The notes beneath the pieces were generated by a model that was not told where the DNA came from, did not search any database, and saw nothing but the letters and a program-made list of their open reading frames with translations. Below are positions 24,849-32,248 of a stretch of 64,000 nt of DNA, in pieces (positions within the stretch are counted from its first letter, which is position 1; each line of letters starts with the position of its first letter). The DNA lies in assembly GCA_964412375.1 (NCBI GenBank), contig CAYPOD010000016.1:6813-70812 (forward strand). The letters run 5' to 3'. Position numbers and translations under genes: made by a program. The stretch is from CADEDV01 sp964412375. GTDB taxonomy: Bacteria; Bacteroidota; Bacteroidia; Chitinophagales; Chitinophagaceae.

Positions 24849-26774
24849 ATGGCAAAGTGGTTCAAAAGAAATAAAGATCCGTTGACAACAGAGGAAAGAA
24901 ATGATATTATCGAAAAATCATCGAAGCAAGTTGGCCCCGGTGTTTTCTATTCTACCATCATTGTGGTTACTTCTTTTCTTCCTGTTTTCCTGCTTACCGG
25001 CATGGAAGGCAAACTCTTTCATCCGCTTGCATGGACAAAAACCTTTATCCTGCTGATAGATGCTTTTTTGGCTATTACTTTAACGCCGGTATTAATTTCG
25101 TTTTTCCTGAAAGGAAGATTGAAGCCTGAAAGTGCCAATCCCATTACAAGAACACTGGAGAAGATTTATACCCCCATATTGAAATGGTGTTTGAAATGGC
25201 GTAAGACAACAATCGGCATCAACATTGTAGCATTGACTGTGGGTATTGTGATGATGACCCGTTTGGGATCAGAGTTCATGCCCCCGTTGGATGAAGGCTC
25301 ATTATTATTTATGCCGGTTACCTTGCCCGATGTTTCTAATTCGGAAGCAAAGAGATTATTACAGGTACAGGATAAAATTATTCGTACCGTTCCTGAAGTA
25401 TCGCATGTGTTGGGTAAAGCGGGAAGGGCTAATACGGCAACGGATAATTCTCCTATCAGTATGATTGAAACAATCATACTGCTGAAGCCGAAAAGTGAAT
25501 GGCGAAAAGGAATGACGAAAGATGGCATTATCAATGAACTTAATTCCAAAATGCAAATACCCGGCGTAACCAATGGATGGACACAACCCATCATCAACCG
25601 TATCAATATGCTTTCAACGGGTATCCGTACCGATGTTGGCTTAAAAGTATATGGACAGAACCTTGACAGTATTTACGCCTTTGCCCAAACTATAAAAAGG
25701 CAACTCGAGGGAATAAATGGAATAAAGGACCTATATGTAGAACCAATTACCGGTGGTAAGTATGTAGATATTGCCATAAAACGAGAAGAGATTGGCCGGT
25801 ATGGGTTAAGTGTGGATGATGTAAACACTGTAATTGAGAGTGCATTGGGGGGCATGAAGCTTACTACAACCATTGAAGGGCGTCAGCGTTTTTCCGTAAA
25901 TGCAAGGTATGGCCAGGATTTCAGGAATAATCTTGAAGCATTAAAGCGGTTGCAGGTGCAGACGATGGACTTTGGCCCGGTTCCGATGGAAGCGGTGGCA
26001 GACATTAAGCTCAGTGATGGCCCGCCGATGATAAATTCGGAAAATGCAATGCTGAGAGGTACAGTTCTGTTCAATGTAAGGGAAAGAGATTTAGGAAGCA
26101 CGGTCAAAGAAGCGCAGGCGAGATTGGATCAGATGATAACAAAGCTTCCGAAAGGTTATTTTTTGGAATGGAGTGGCCAATGGGAAAACCAGATAAGGGC
26201 CAACCGCACTTTGAAAATGATTTTACCTATTGTACTTATCATCATTTTCATGGTATTATACTTCACTTATCATTCTTTTAAAGAAGCAATTACTACCATG
26301 ATAACTGTTCCGTTTGCATTAATTGGTGGTGTGTTCATGGTGTATTTCTATGGTATTAATTTATCGGTTGCTGTTGCAGTTGGTTTTATCGCATTGTTCG
26401 GAATGGCAATAGAAACAGCAATGCTGATGACGATTTATCTGAATGAAGCCATGCAGAATATGGTTGCAAAGCATGGTAATTCCAAAGCAACACTTACTCC
26501 GGCAATCATACGGGAATTTGTAGTAGAAGGCTCTGTAAAAAGACTAAGGCCAAAACTGATGACGGTATCAGCCGGACTCTTTGGGTTGATACCCATCCTT
26601 TGGGCGACCGGTGTAGGCAGTGATATTATGCGGCCTATCACAATTCCATTAATCGGCGGCACTATTTCATCCACTATTTATGTATTACTGATTACTCCTG
26701 TCATTTTTGAAATGATAAAGGAAAGAGAATTAAAACGTAAAGGCAAAATTGATTTAATAGATGTTAAAGAATAA
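24849..26774 (+). CDS. CusA/CzcA-family RND pump, C-terminal half (split gene)
   Basis: The 641-residue second half of the pump, opening with ATG 2 nt after the first half's stop (TAAGCATG). It covers the TM4-TM5 loop, TM5-TM6 (FYSTIIVVTSFLPVFLLTG, FILLIDAFLAITLTPVLIS), TM7, the second porter/docking domain (RINMLSTGIRTDVG, LSDGPPMINSENA) and TM8-TM12. The methionine in SDGPPM aligns by motif with a metal-site methionine of CusA, which favours Cu/Ag, but that is inference. The tail overlaps the TolC-like gene by 14 nt. If both halves are made, the break lies in a cytoplasmic loop where a two-piece pump could still assemble. Confidence 0.85.
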   Translation: MAKWFKRNKDPLTTEERNDIIEKSSKQVGPGVFYSTIIVVTSFLPVFLLTGMEGKLFHPLAWTKTFILLIDAFLAITLTPVLISFFLKGRLKPESANPITRTLEKIYTPILKWCLKWRKTTIGINIVALTVGIVMMTRLGSEFMPPLDEGSLLFMPVTLPDVSNSEAKRLLQVQDKIIRTVPEVSHVLGKAGRANTATDNSPISMIETIILLKPKSEWRKGMTKDGIINELNSKMQIPGVTNGWTQPIINRINMLSTGIRTDVGLKVYGQNLDSIYAFAQTIKRQLEGINGIKDLYVEPITGGKYVDIAIKREEIGRYGLSVDDVNTVIESALGGMKLTTTIEGRQRFSVNARYGQDFRNNLEALKRLQVQTMDFGPVPMEAVADIKLSDGPPMINSENAMLRGTVLFNVRERDLGSTVKEAQARLDQMITKLPKGYFLEWSGQWENQIRANRTLKMILPIVLIIIFMVLYFTYHSFKEAITTMITVPFALIGGVFMVYFYGINLSVAVAVGFIALFGMAIETAMLMTIYLNEAMQNMVAKHGNSKATLTPAIIREFVVEGSVKRLRPKLMTVSAGLFGLIPILWATGVGSDIMRPITIPLIGGTISSTIYVLLITPVIFEMIKERELKRKGKIDLIDVKE

Positions 26775-28014
26775 ACTACTCCTGGTATTATTTGCATCTT
26801 TGGTTGCTTTCAGCAGTCATTCGCAAATACTAAAGCTGAATGCTGTTATTGACAGCATCAAAGCCTCACACCCTGTGGTGAAGATGTATGACAATGAAAT
26901 CCGCTCAATGGATGAAGCGGCTAAAGGGGCCAGAAGCTGGATGCCGCCGCAGGTTGGCTTTGGTCAGTTTATGACACCGTATAATGTGAGGCTTTGGCAA
27001 AGGGAAGGCGATATGCCAGGCATGGGCTCGGCAATGGTGTCAGGTGAACAAATGTTCCCCAACCGGAAAAAACTGGATGCTGATGAACGGTATATGAAAG
27101 AAATGTCATCAGTAGAAAAGGAAAAAAAGAACGCAACACTGAACGAATTAATCAATGATGCCAAACAGTTTTACAATGAATGGATTATTCTGAAAATGAA
27201 GCTGAAGATACTGGAGGAGAATGAAAAGATTCTGGACTTCATGATAAAGAATGCGGAGATAAGATACCAGAATGGGTTAGAAAAAATCAGCGCATACTAC
27301 AAAGCCAAAGCCGCATTGGGCGATGTTAAGAATATGCAGCTCATGTATGAAAGCGATATAAAAGAAAAACGAATACGCATTAATTCACTCATGGGCAGAA
27401 ATGCAATGACTGATTTTGATATAGATACAACTTATACATTAAACGATTATTCAGGACTTGTTTTTGACAGCACTTTATTTTATACCAACCGGAGTGACCT
27501 GAAATCATTGGACAAGGAAATAGGTTTAACCTTGTTGAAACAGGAAACAGAAAGAGCTGCCCTGAAGCCACAATTCGGTATCCGCTATGACAATATGTTT
27601 GGTTTTGGTGGCCAGCCTCTGCAATACACAATCATGGGAATGGTGCGGATTCCAATTGCAAAATGGTCCTCAAAAATGAACAAGGCAAATATTGAAAGCC
27701 TGAAATGGAAAACCTATGCCATCCAATCACAAAAAGAAATGATGGTGAATGAATACAGCGGTATGGCTTACGCAATGCGGAATGAACTTGAATTGAAGCA
27801 GAAGCAGCTCCGGCTTTATGAGGAAAATATCATTCCTGCATTGCGGAATAATTATAAGACCATGCAGTTGGGATATGAGCAAAACACAGAGGAACTATTT
27901 ATGCTTTATGATGCTTGGGAAACTTTAAACATGAAGCAACTGGAATATGTGGAGCTGCTCAACCAGGCATTGAGACTCCAGGTTACGATTGAAAGAATAA
28001 TTGAGAAAAAATGA
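26761..28014 (+). CDS. TolC-family outer-membrane efflux protein (CusC-like)
   Basis: The 417-residue outer-membrane channel partner of the RND pump has a signal peptide (LLLVLFASLVAFSSHSQ) and two long coiled-coil regions with TolC-like periodicity. It contains INDAKQFYNEWIILK, NAEIRYQNGLEKISAYYKAK and the closing NNYKTMQLGYEQNTEELFML. It starts inside the 3' end of the pump gene (14-nt overlap) and overlaps the next adaptor gene by 4 nt, so the pump, channel and adaptor are translationally coupled. Confidence 0.88.
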   Translation: MLKNKLLLVLFASLVAFSSHSQILKLNAVIDSIKASHPVVKMYDNEIRSMDEAAKGARSWMPPQVGFGQFMTPYNVRLWQREGDMPGMGSAMVSGEQMFPNRKKLDADERYMKEMSSVEKEKKNATLNELINDAKQFYNEWIILKMKLKILEENEKILDFMIKNAEIRYQNGLEKISAYYKAKAALGDVKNMQLMYESDIKEKRIRINSLMGRNAMTDFDIDTTYTLNDYSGLVFDSTLFYTNRSDLKSLDKEIGLTLLKQETERAALKPQFGIRYDNMFGFGGQPLQYTIMGMVRIPIAKWSSKMNKANIESLKWKTYAIQSQKEMMVNEYSGMAYAMRNELELKQKQLRLYEENIIPALRNNYKTMQLGYEQNTEELFMLYDAWETLNMKQLEYVELLNQALRLQVTIERIIEKK

Positions 28015-29375
28015 AACGAATAAACACCATATCGATCTTACTGGCAATTGTTGTATTATTCTCTTGCAATAATAATAAAGACCCACATGCAGGACATCAA
28101 ACTGAGGTTTCTAAGGATATGTACACCTGTCCGATGCCGGAAGATTCTGTATTCAGCGATAAACCGGATAAATGCCCGAAGTGTGGAATGGATTTGATAA
28201 AAATGGAAATAAATGACCATCCACATGACAAAGTAGAATACACCTGCCCCATGCACCCTGAAATAATTAAAGATAAGCCCGGCACTTGTCCTGTTTGTGG
28301 AATGGGCTTAGTGAAAAAAGAATCAGACAGCAAAAAAGTGGGTGATATAGAACTGGAGTCATTGCTGAAACCGACCAATGAATTTGTTGTATCCTCTGTT
28401 CCGGTAACCACTATTGAACGAAGAGAAGAACAAATAGAGATAGATGCATTGGGTAATATTGCTTATGATACAAGACAGGCGGGAAGTATTTCAGCAAGAG
28501 TATCCGGCAGAATTGAAAAACTCTATGTTCGCTACCGTTATCAGAAAATAAATAAAGGGCAAAGGATATTGGATATTTACAGTCCTGAATTGCTTACTGC
28601 ACAGCAGAATCTTTTGTTCCTGTTAAAAAATGATGCGTCGAACAGTAGCTTTATTGAAGCTGCAAAAGAAAAGCTCTTGCTTTTAGGAATGAACAATGAG
28701 CAATTGCAGCAGGTCATTAAATCGGGCACACCATCATTAACAATAGCCGTATATAGCAATTACAGCGGCCATATTCATGAATCGACAAGTGGCGGCAGCA
28801 TGGATACTGAAGCCGGCAACATGCGGGATATTTCTTTAATCACCGAAGAGCTGTCATTAAAAGAAGGAATGTATGTGCAGAAAGGCCAGTCTGTGTTTAC
28901 GGTGTTTAACCCCGACAAAGCATGGGCTATTCTCTATATTTATGGGGATAACCAATCATTGGTAAAAACGGGTAACGCAGTAAGGGTTGTACCCGAGACA
29001 GCACCGGGTAAAGACTTCAGGGCAACTATTGATTTTATAGAACCATTTTACCGGAAAGAAAGTAAGACGCTTACTGTAAGAGTTTATTTTAATAACAGTG
29101 TTTTGAAAATTCCAATCGGAAGCCAGGTAAAAGCAACTGTTTTTGGGAATACAAAAGAAGCATACTGGTTGCCAAAGGAATCTGTTCTTTCATTGGGAAT
29201 GGATAAAGTGGCTTTTCAAAAAACCGATGGAGGATTTAAGGCAAAGAAAATAAGTACAGGCATCATTCATGAAAAACACGTACAGGTATTGGGTGGATTG
29301 ACAGCAACAGATTCTGTTGCCGTCAACGCACAGTTTCTGATGGACAGTGAGAGTTTTATTAAAATAAAAAAATGA
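28011..29375 (+). CDS. RND periplasmic adaptor (CusB-like) with two metal-binding domains
   Basis: A 454-residue lipoprotein adaptor with C19 in the lipobox (VVLFSC). Two N-terminal heavy-metal-binding domains follow: YTCPMPED...CPKCGMDLI at about 37-65 and YTCPMHPE...CPVCGMGLV at about 75-105. Then comes the membrane-fusion-protein body with beta-barrel and barrel-sandwich segments (SARVSGRIEKLYVRY, QRILDIYSPELLTAQQNLLF, LKEGMYVQKGQSVFTV). It links the pump to the TolC-like channel and may deliver captured metal. It overlaps both neighbours by 4 nt. Confidence 0.88.
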   Translation: MKRINTISILLAIVVLFSCNNNKDPHAGHQTEVSKDMYTCPMPEDSVFSDKPDKCPKCGMDLIKMEINDHPHDKVEYTCPMHPEIIKDKPGTCPVCGMGLVKKESDSKKVGDIELESLLKPTNEFVVSSVPVTTIERREEQIEIDALGNIAYDTRQAGSISARVSGRIEKLYVRYRYQKINKGQRILDIYSPELLTAQQNLLFLLKNDASNSSFIEAAKEKLLLLGMNNEQLQQVIKSGTPSLTIAVYSNYSGHIHESTSGGSMDTEAGNMRDISLITEELSLKEGMYVQKGQSVFTVFNPDKAWAILYIYGDNQSLVKTGNAVRVVPETAPGKDFRATIDFIEPFYRKESKTLTVRVYFNNSVLKIPIGSQVKATVFGNTKEAYWLPKESVLSLGMDKVAFQKTDGGFKAKKISTGIIHEKHVQVLGGLTATDSVAVNAQFLMDSESFIKIKK

Positions 29376-30574
29376 TTATGCGATATATCATAATAATCAC
29401 AACCGTTTTATTGGTTGCTGCCTCTTGTAAAAACAAAAAGGAAACACCAAAAGACCCGGATACTTACTACACCTGCTCAATGGACCCGCAGGTGGTAGAA
29501 TACAAACCGGGCAAATGTCCTATCTGCAAAATGGATTTGACACCGGTAAAGAAAAAGAATGGCGAGAATAAAGATGAATTGCAGTTAAGCGAACAGCAAA
29601 TTCAGTTGGGCAATATTCAAACTGATACCATCCGTAACGGAACTATCGGCGACCAGTTAGTATTAACGGCCACCTTGAATTTTGACCAGATGAAAACATC
29701 GTCTGTAAGTTCAAGAGTGATGGGCAGAGTTGAAAAACTTTATTATAAAAATCTGGGGGATTATGTAAAGAAAGGGGCACCTTTTTATGAAATATACAGT
29801 GAGGATTTGAACAATGCAAAGCAGGAATATATCCTGGCTTTGGATAGAAAAAAGGCATTTACTACTGAAACTGTTATTGACTTTGACCAATTGATTCAAA
29901 GCGCAAAAAATAAATTACTGCTTTGGGGAATAAGTGAAGCGCAACTAAATGAACTTGCAAATACAAGGAAGACAACACCCACAACAACATTTTACAGTAC
30001 AGCCGGTGGCTATATTACACAGCTTGATATTCGTGAAGGAGATTATGTAATGGAAGGTGGCACTATTGTAAAGCTGGCCGACCTTTCTACTTTATGGGCC
30101 GAGGCGCAGGTATATACATCACAGCTGGCTGAAGTGAACAGTAGCAGTATGGCTATCGTTCAGCTTCCTGATTTTGATAATAAGGAAATCAAAGGAAGGA
30201 TTGAATTTGTAAACCCTGAAATCAATCCCGATACAAGAATCAATCTTATACGTGTTTCTATTCCTAATCCAGGCAATCAATTAAAGCCCGGCATGCCTGC
30301 TTATGTATTACTGAAAAGTCCGCAGCGGCAATCACTCACTTTACCTATTGATGCGGTCATAAGAGATGGCAAAGGAGCTACTGTCTGGATACAGACCGGT
30401 AAGAACACATTTAAAAGTGCAATGGTGCAAACGGGTCTGGAAAGTGATGACCGGATAGAAATAAGGTCAGGGCTAAAAACAGGTGATATAGTTGTGTTAA
30501 CCGGTGCATACTTGTTGCACAGTGAGTATGTGTTTAAAAAAGGGGCCGACCCGATGGCAGGACATGATCATTAG
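29372..30574 (+). CDS. Second RND periplasmic adaptor (CusB-like), one metal-binding domain
   Basis: A 400-residue lipoprotein (C19 in LLVAASC) with one metal-binding domain, YTCSMDPQ...CPICKMDLT, in which the usual CGM is CKM. The body is adaptor-like (SSRVMGRVEKLYYKNLG, PFYEIYSEDLNNAKQEY, ITQLDIREGDYVMEGG). It differs from the preceding adaptor well beyond recent duplication. Two adaptors for one pump suggest a hetero-oligomeric adaptor ring or metal-specific alternatives. The C-terminus ends in a His-containing tail (MAGHDH). It overlaps the previous gene by 4 nt. Confidence 0.86.
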   Translation: MIMRYIIIITTVLLVAASCKNKKETPKDPDTYYTCSMDPQVVEYKPGKCPICKMDLTPVKKKNGENKDELQLSEQQIQLGNIQTDTIRNGTIGDQLVLTATLNFDQMKTSSVSSRVMGRVEKLYYKNLGDYVKKGAPFYEIYSEDLNNAKQEYILALDRKKAFTTETVIDFDQLIQSAKNKLLLWGISEAQLNELANTRKTTPTTTFYSTAGGYITQLDIREGDYVMEGGTIVKLADLSTLWAEAQVYTSQLAEVNSSSMAIVQLPDFDNKEIKGRIEFVNPEINPDTRINLIRVSIPNPGNQLKPGMPAYVLLKSPQRQSLTLPIDAVIRDGKGATVWIQTGKNTFKSAMVQTGLESDDRIEIRSGLKTGDIVVLTGAYLLHSEYVFKKGADPMAGHDH

Positions 30575-30595
30575 TAAATTTTAAAAAAGAACAAT

Positions 30596-31162
30596 ATGAA
30601 TCCAGTTTTCAAATTCTTGGTATCTGTTATTGCTTTGTTTGTCTGCATTGAGAGTGTCGCACAGAAAACAGAAGAAGTTTGCTATAATCCAAACCTAATA
30701 AAAGACACCACTAAGAAAAGCATTAAATCAATGGCATTTGTTGTTGTAAAGGGGGATAGTATAAAAATCAATTATCATTCACCCGGTGTTCGTAAAAGAA
30801 TAATCTGGGGCGGCCTTGTTCCTTATGATGAAGTATGGGTTACCGGTGCACATGATGCCACTACACTGGAAATGCCGAAAACGTTTGTAGTAAATGGTAA
30901 GAAAATACCGGCAGGTAAATATGCTTTCTTTACCATTCCGGGGAAAAAAGAATGGACGATAATCATTAATAAAAACTGGGAGCAGCACCTGGCGTCAGAG
31001 TATGATGAAAAAGATGATATAGTAAGGCTGAAAGTGAAGCCTAAGAAAAACGACCATACGGAACGGCTGCAATATTTTATTGAAATCGAACAAAATATTG
31101 CAGGGACAATTGCTGTGGCATGGGAGAAACTAAGAGTGGAAATCCCTTTTAAAATACAATAG
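30596..31162 (+). CDS. DUF2911-domain secreted protein
   Basis: A 188-residue exported protein with an N-terminal signal peptide (FLVSVIALFVCIESVAQ) and a DUF2911 beta-sandwich domain. Landmarks are INYHSPGVRKRIIWGGLVPYDE, WVTGAHDATTLEM, IPAGKYAFFTIPGKKEWTII and the closing IAVAWEKLRVEIPF. Its function is unknown; the family is widespread in Bacteroidota. It is the last intact gene of the island, 21 nt after the second adaptor. Confidence 0.85.
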   Translation: MNPVFKFLVSVIALFVCIESVAQKTEEVCYNPNLIKDTTKKSIKSMAFVVVKGDSIKINYHSPGVRKRIIWGGLVPYDEVWVTGAHDATTLEMPKTFVVNGKKIPAGKYAFFTIPGKKEWTIIINKNWEQHLASEYDEKDDIVRLKVKPKKNDHTERLQYFIEIEQNIAGTIAVAWEKLRVEIPFKIQ

Positions 31163-31204
31163 AGTAAAAAATAATCTGATTTGCGATGAAAGATAAAAAA
31201 ATAT

Positions 31205-31363
31205 ATGATACTTTTTCTGATATTCTTCAGCTTGGGTTGCAAAGACTCTTCAAAAAATAATTATGCAGAAAGTCCAACAAAAATTATTACTCAAAATATC
31301 TTATTAAAAACACTTCAGGGTCAAGACTTGGATATTTCACAATTCAAGGGCAAAACAATTTGA
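31205..31363 (+). pseudogene. 3'-truncated thioredoxin/SCO-like lipoprotein gene
   Basis: The 52-codon frame encodes a lipoprotein signal (MILFLIFFSLGC, lipobox Cys at 12), a short linker and a start of the form LLKTLQGQDLDISQFKGKTI before a stop. The last segment is how thioredoxin-fold TlpA/SCO-type proteins begin, just before their WCxxC region, which is absent. The copy therefore appears cut off at about 31360, only ~12 nt before the flank of structured element B. The gene is probably the severed last member of the metal operon. Confidence 0.6.
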
Positions 31364-31374
31364 AGTTTCTAACA

Positions 31375-31483
31375 AGCCAACGCTGCAAGTCAGGCACATG
31401 GGCAGGCACACAAACCCAAAGCACAAAAGCCAACCTGCCCAAGAGCCTGACTTGCCCTGTACACGGCAACCATCTTTCGGTGC
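31375..31483 (+). repeat. Structured element copy B (right flank of island)
   Basis: The outer stem GCAAGTCAGGC (31385-31395) pairs perfectly with GCCTGACTTGC (31445-31455). Symmetric internal loops ACAT (31396-31399) and AAGA (31441-31444) follow. The inner stem GGGCAGG (31400-31406) pairs perfectly with CCTGCCC (31434-31440), capped by a 27-nt A/C-rich loop. The 3' flank starts TACACGGCAACCATCTTTC. Loop, internal-loop and flank sequences match copy A, while the stem sequences are different yet still pair. Confidence 0.7.
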
Positions 31484-31649
31484 AAAAATGACCCACATTG
31501 TAGATGACCTAGAAGACAGGGTATGCGTACAACATGAGCATTTGTGCTATTGGACGAATAGCATCTTTCATCGTTCGGATCGCTGTTCAGCTTTTTGTCC
31601 GGGCTTGACATTTACTATTAAGCAACACAATATGTTTTGTACTTTAGTT

Positions 31650-31691
31650 CTTCGTTCGGTAGCCGTCGCCGGGAGCGACGACGAGATGAAG
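31650..31691. repeat. GC-rich hairpin near right junction
   Basis: CGTCGC (31664-31669) and GCGACG (31675-31680) pair around CGGGA, with outer CTTC/GAAG pairing at 31650-31653 and 31688-31691. Strikingly GC-rich against its surroundings. Possibly part of a longer element with copy B. Confidence 0.35.
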
Positions 31692-31786
31692 CCCCCAACA
31701 GCACAAATGCCTGAACGTTGCCCCTTTTTCTTAACTATCCCCTAACAGAAAAAAATTCCGTAAATTACAGACAGGAGGAACCCGAT

Positions 31787-32239
31787 ATGAAAAAGATCAT
31801 ACTGGCCGGTTTCGCCGGTTTATTAGGTTTATCAGTTTCCGCACAGTCTTACCGCGGTGACCGGGTAACGAAAAGCCCCGAACAACAACTCAATGATATG
31901 TATTGCACCGGGATGTTCCGCTCCACGGAAGGAACCATCCTGGATGTGGCTTCCAATGTCAGCAGCCGCAGTTTTATCAACATCCTTGACTGGCTGCAGG
32001 GCCGTGTAGCCGGTTTGCAGATCTATCCATCATCAACAGGCACACCTATACCTGTTATCCGGGGAGGCATTCCGGGCCTGTTCGTGGATGAAATACCTAT
32101 GCCGTTCAATTTCCTGAACTTTCTCAACGTTAACGATATTGCCATGGTGAAAGTGATCAAACAGCCTTTCTATGGCGGCTTTAACGGTGGCAATGGCGCC
32201 ATTGCCATTTACACACTACGGGGGGAAGATGAAGAGTAA
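31787..32239 (+). CDS. Small secreted TonB-receptor plug-domain protein
   Basis: The 150-residue protein has a signal peptide (ILAGFAGLLGLSVSAQS) and a single domain resembling the plug of SusC/RagA-type TonB-dependent receptors. It shows NILDWLQGRVAGLQI, PVIRGGIPGLFVDEIP, NDIAMVKVIK and GGNGAIAIYT. There is no beta-barrel, so it cannot be a transporter itself. The ATG at 31787 is supported by the signal peptide and by an AGGAGG ribosome binding site 10 nt upstream, unusual for this phylum. Role unknown; perhaps a periplasmic partner or remnant. Confidence 0.75.
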   Translation: MKKIILAGFAGLLGLSVSAQSYRGDRVTKSPEQQLNDMYCTGMFRSTEGTILDVASNVSSRSFINILDWLQGRVAGLQIYPSSTGTPIPVIRGGIPGLFVDEIPMPFNFLNFLNVNDIAMVKVIKQPFYGGFNGGNGAIAIYTLRGEDEE

Positions 32240-32248
32240 TGAAGAGAA

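Larger units (their letters stand above)
31364..31786. other. Right junction region of the metal island, non-coding
   Basis: About 420 nt with no supportable gene. It contains structured element copy B (31375-31483), a small hairpin with 6-bp arms GCTATT/AATAGC (31546-31562), and a GC-rich hairpin at 31650-31691. A 115-codon open frame crosses it, but that frame has Cys/Pro/His-rich non-protein-like content. Confidence 0.6.

Noticed and set aside
26761..26774. Frameshift between pump and TolC-like gene
   Set aside because: The 14-nt overlap keeps a full signal peptide for the TolC-like protein and a complete pump C-terminus, so it is a normal operon overlap.
31398..31745. A 115-codon plus-strand open frame across the right island junction
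   Set aside because: It runs through the structured element and GC-rich hairpins, is rich in Cys, His and Pro without domain-like pattern, and lacks a plausible start context.
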